Shown here: in pieces, positions 20,002 to 22,165 of the stretch
Position numbering within the stretch: position 1 is the first letter of the stretch
Layout: each line of letters starts with the position of its first letter
Source of the DNA: an uncultured Treponema sp.
Lineage (GTDB): Bacteria; Spirochaetota; Spirochaetia; Treponematales; Treponemataceae
NCBI GenBank assembly: GCA_937891125.1
Contig: CALAEZ010000132.1
Coordinates: forward strand, 1-22,165
Length of the DNA: 22,165 bases
Direction of reading: 5' to 3'
Program-made: the position numbers and the translations under genes
The notes under the pieces: model-generated
Told to the model about the DNA's origin: nothing
Database searches by the model: none
Seen by the model: only the letters and a program-made list of their open reading frames with translations

Positions 20002-21504
20002 CTACAAATTCATCGACTCGTCTTTCTTCGTGATTTTGTAATATTCGTCAAGGCTCGGAACTGCCGCCCTCAGAATCGAAAGAAGTTCTTCCTTGTTGCG
20101 GAATTTCACTTCATCGCCTTTAAAATAGCAGATTGGCTCAAGCTTTGAAAGGAGCGTGTCGAGCGCATCATCGCCGAATTCGATATTTTTGAGAACCAAG
20201 AGCTTTTCGTATTCGGTTTTTTGCGGATTTTCCTCGCTGAGCCAGAGCGGTTCATATACGCGCTCTCCCTCCCGCGCCCCGATGATTTTGATTTCGATGT
20301 CCTTTCCTGGCTCAAGCCCTGAGAATTTGATAATCTGCTCCGCCAAGTCGATGATTTTAAGCGGCTCGCCCATGTCCAAAAGATAGGAGCGACCGTTTTC
20401 GCCCACACCGCCTGTTTCAAGCACGAGCGAGCAGGCTTCGGGGATTGTCATGAAGAAGCGCTCCATGTTTTTGTCGGTCACGGTGACAGGTCCGCCCGTC
20501 TTAATCTGCTGCTGGAAGAGCGGAAGAATCGAGCCGCGAGAGCCGAGCACATTTCCGAAGCGCACGAACATGAATTTTTGGTTCTGTGCTGCCTTTTTCG
20601 CGTACTGGAGAATGAGCTTTTCTGAAAGCATTTTGCTCGCACCGTACACGCTCACGGGGCTTACGGCTTTGTCGGTCGAAATCAGCACGAACCGCTGAAC
20701 GCCCGCTTCAATCGCCGCATCCAAGAGATTTTTTGTGCCGAAGACATTGTTCTCAATAACCGCGACGGGATTTTCTTCCATCATGGGAACATGCTTGTAC
20801 GCCGCGCAATGGAAAATCACATCGGCATGCGTTTTTTTGAGAATGTAGCGCACATATTCTTTGTCCTTCATGTCGCCGATAATCGGAACGACCGTTGCTT
20901 TTTCGCCCACGCCCTCTTGCTGTAAGACATGCAATTCTCGGTAAATCTGCACGATGGAATTCTCGCCGTGCCCGAAAAGATACAATCGCTCAGCCCCGCC
21001 GCTCAAAAGCTGGCGCGAAAGCTCCGAGCCAATCGAGCCGCCTGCACCCGTAATGAGAACGCGCTTTCCGCGAAGGTAATTGAGGCTTTCATGAAGCGGA
21101 ATAATCACGGGAGTGCGGCCGAGAATGTCGAGCGGGTCAATTTCGCGCGTCTGAACCAAGTGCGCTTTGCCGTCAACAATCTGGCTCACGCTTGGCAAAA
21201 TGCGGATATGGGAAAAACCGCACTTTTTAAGAATTTCGTAAATCTCGCGGATTTTTTCGGTGGGAGCTGAGGGAATCGCGATGATTGCCTCGTCCATTGG
21301 GCCGCAGCGCAAGAGTTTTGCGACATCAGAAATCGGACCTAAAACGGGAATGCCGTCAATCTGCTTTCCGATGAGAGATGAGTCGTCGTCCAAAAAAGCC
21401 GCGACGGTGCCGAATACCTTTTTGCGTTTTAAATCGGACGCAATCATCTGACCGGCAAAGCCCGCGCCGATTATGTAAATCTGTGAATCACTTTTTTGAA
21501 GCAT
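20002..21504 (-). CDS. UDP-N-acetylhexosamine 4,6-dehydratase, soluble CapD/PglF-like
   Basis: A 500-residue SDR-type nucleotide-sugar dehydratase. An N-terminal CoA-binding-like Rossmann domain (IYIIGAGFAGQMIASDLKRK, then FLDDDSSLIG) is joined to the catalytic Rossmann domain with GAGGSIG (153-159), the catalytic STDK (276-279) and YGASK (287-291). Well-known relatives carry VMGASK; here Tyr stands in the Met position, restoring a YxxxK pattern. The N-terminal membrane helices of PglF/WbpM are absent, so it should be cytosolic. The expected product is a UDP-4-keto-6-deoxy sugar for the next gene, the aminotransferase. ATG at 21504 is preferred: GGTGGG lies seven bases upstream. A GTG at 21516 would add four residues but lies almost at the expected transcript start. 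Confidence 0.9.
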   Translation of the reverse strand: MLQKSDSQIYIIGAGFAGQMIASDLKRKKVFGTVAAFLDDDSSLIGKQIDGIPVLGPISDVAKLLRCGPMDEAIIAIPSAPTEKIREIYEILKKCGFSHIRILPSVSQIVDGKAHLVQTREIDPLDILGRTPVIIPLHESLNYLRGKRVLITGAGGSIGSELSRQLLSGGAERLYLFGHGENSIVQIYRELHVLQQEGVGEKATVVPIIGDMKDKEYVRYILKKTHADVIFHCAAYKHVPMMEENPVAVIENNVFGTKNLLDAAIEAGVQRFVLISTDKAVSPVSVYGASKMLSEKLILQYAKKAAQNQKFMFVRFGNVLGSRGSILPLFQQQIKTGGPVTVTDKNMERFFMTIPEACSLVLETGGVGENGRSYLLDMGEPLKIIDLAEQIIKFSGLEPGKDIEIKIIGAREGERVYEPLWLSEENPQKTEYEKLLVLKNIEFGDDALDTLLSKLEPICYFKGDEVKFRNKEELLSILRAAVPSLDEYYKITKKDESMNL

Positions 21505-21524
21505 CGCTAATCCCACCGAGAATC

Positions 21525-21553
21525 AGTATATCATATTGATTCAAAATGTGCAA
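21525..21553 (-). promoter_or_regulatory. Promoter of the sugar/molybdenum-type operon
   Basis: On the - strand TTGCAC (21548-21553) and TATACT (21525-21530) are 17 bases apart, with TGA before the -10 (extended -10). The expected start is near 21518, giving a leader of about 14 bases that just includes the GGTGGG ribosome-binding site. It overlaps the divergent rpsD promoter almost completely. Confidence 0.6.
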
Positions 21554-21564
21554 AATGATATTAT
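21536..21564 (+). promoter_or_regulatory. rpsD promoter
   Basis: TTGATT (21536-21541) and TATTAT (21559-21564) are separated by 17 bases, predicting a start near 21571. The -35 and spacer interleave with the divergent operon promoter, so the two RNA polymerases could not bind at the same time. Confidence 0.6.
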
Positions 21565-21571
21565 TCTTTTC

Positions 21572-21656
21572 ACTGTTTAGCTTCCCTCTAAACAGTACAT
21601 AACTTTGAAAATTAAGCAACAATTTCTGCGCGGCTTGTGGAAATTCACTGCTTAAT
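21572..21656 (+). promoter_or_regulatory. Structured rpsD leader, candidate S4 autoregulatory site
   Basis: Two hairpins fill the leader of about 105 bases. The first pairs ACTGTTTAG (21572-21580) with CTAAACAGT (21588-21596) around CTTCCCT and starts right at the predicted transcript start. The second pairs ATTAAGCA (21611-21618) with TGCTTAAT (21649-21656), and inside it AATTTC with GAAATT, around a G/C-rich loop. It ends eight bases before the ribosome-binding site. Neither has a U-tract, so translational control fits better than termination. S4 is a known autoregulator in other bacteria; binding here is inferred. Confidence 0.5.
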
Positions 21657-21675
21657 GAACTTTTAGGAGCAAAAA

Positions 21676-22165
21676 ATGGCTACAAGAAGAAGTCCTCGTT
21701 TTAAAGAATGTAGAAGACTTGGAGTCAATGCCTGTGGACATCCAAAGGCTTTAAAGAGAATAGACTCCCCCGCTTTCAAAAAAACACACAAGGTTTCAGA
21801 ATATGGAAAGCAACTTATCGAAAAACAGAAGATAAAAGTGTATTACGGCATAATGGAACGCCAACTTAAAAGATACTTTGAATTAGCATCAAAAGCAGAG
21901 GGAAAAACGGGCGAAGTACTCATTACAACCCTTGAATGCAGATTAGACAATCTTGTCTATCGGCTTGGTTTTGCAAATTCCATCCGCATGGCCCGCCAAA
22001 TGGTTACTCACGGACATTTTACTGTAGATGGGAAAAAACGGACAATTCCATCGGAACACATAAAAGTCAATCAGGTAATAAGTCTGAAAGAAAATTCCAG
22101 AAAGAATGAACAATTCAAAAAATGCTTTTTCAGCACAAACACAAAGCCGCTTCCATACCTGCAGA
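21676..22165 (+). CDS. rpsD: 30S ribosomal protein S4 (3' end beyond the window)
   Basis: An open frame of 163 codons runs to the window end with no stop, so the gene is cut. S4 binds 16S rRNA early in 30S assembly. The S4 pattern is clear: SEYGKQLIEKQKIKVYYGIMERQ, then KTGEVLITTLECRLDNLVYRLGFA, RQMVTHGHFTVDGKKRTIPS (the S4 RNA-binding domain) and INQVISLKENSR-like sequence. The N-terminal part has only two Cys (C12, C20), so it is not the four-Cys zinc form. AGGAG lies six bases before the ATG. Its coding sequence is visibly richer in A/T than the rest of the window. The upstream neighbour is the divergent sugar operon, not rpsK or rpoA, so it is not in the usual alpha operon. Confidence 0.93.
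   Translation, partial: MATRRSPRFKECRRLGVNACGHPKALKRIDSPAFKKTHKVSEYGKQLIEKQKIKVYYGIMERQLKRYFELASKAEGKTGEVLITTLECRLDNLVYRLGFANSIRMARQMVTHGHFTVDGKKRTIPSEHIKVNQVISLKENSRKNEQFKKCFFSTNTKPLPYLQ

Overview
The window looks like a fragment of a gut or rumen spirochaete chromosome, most likely Treponema-like. This rests on a type III glutamine synthetase, pectin degradation by a secreted multidomain esterase, an rpsD gene that is not next to rpsK or rpoA, and the general look of the proteins. It is an inference from content; there is no rRNA or other decisive marker. The first 32 bases are Illumina adapter sequence, so genomic DNA starts at about 33 and the left edge is a contig end.

Layout: (1) 33-1406, purD on the + strand, with a 32-codon ORF and a strong hairpin behind it. 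(2) 1618-5837, a nitrogen-assimilation unit on the - strand: promoter, glnN (type III glutamine synthetase), a repeat-rich and structured spacer, then an ammonium transporter fused to its own PII regulator. (3) 5838-6070, an A/T-rich spacer with eight A/T tracts spaced about one helical turn apart, and the terminator of the next gene. (4) 6071-9955, a 1294-residue exported pectin methylesterase plus rhamnogalacturonan/pectin acetylesterase on the - strand. (5) 10042-10668, a short gene for a protein that is half Asp/Glu, a possible truncated secreted ORF and a dispersed palindromic repeat. (6) 10669-15222, + strand: an OppB-type permease, an OppC-OppD fusion with a second copy of the repeat at the fusion junction, and queA with its own promoter. 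(7) 15249-21504, a tight five-gene - strand operon: a nucleotide-sugar 4,6-dehydratase, a DegT-type aminotransferase, and three genes shaped like a xanthine dehydrogenase/CO dehydrogenase complex. (8) 21536-22165, a divergent promoter, a structured leader and the 5' part of rpsD (S4), cut by the window end.

How the genes fit together: glnN and amtB-glnB capture and assimilate ammonium. The large esterase strips methyl and acetyl groups from pectin, and the ABC transporter imports small peptides or similar solutes. The dehydratase/aminotransferase pair should make a UDP-4-amino-4,6-dideoxy sugar for surface glycans or protein glycosylation.

The most unusual points are as follows. The molybdenum-hydroxylase-like complex has lost the visible cofactor-binding motifs of its large subunit, and a pterin-contacting Gln of its iron-sulfur subunit, yet it is translationally coupled to the sugar genes. 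A repeat sits in frame at the junction of a permease-ATPase fusion. Extended -10 boxes (TGnTATACT or close) recur right next to start codons and imply leaderless or very short-leader mRNAs. Terminator-like hairpins abut the ribosome-binding sites of amtB-glnB and the pectinesterase gene.
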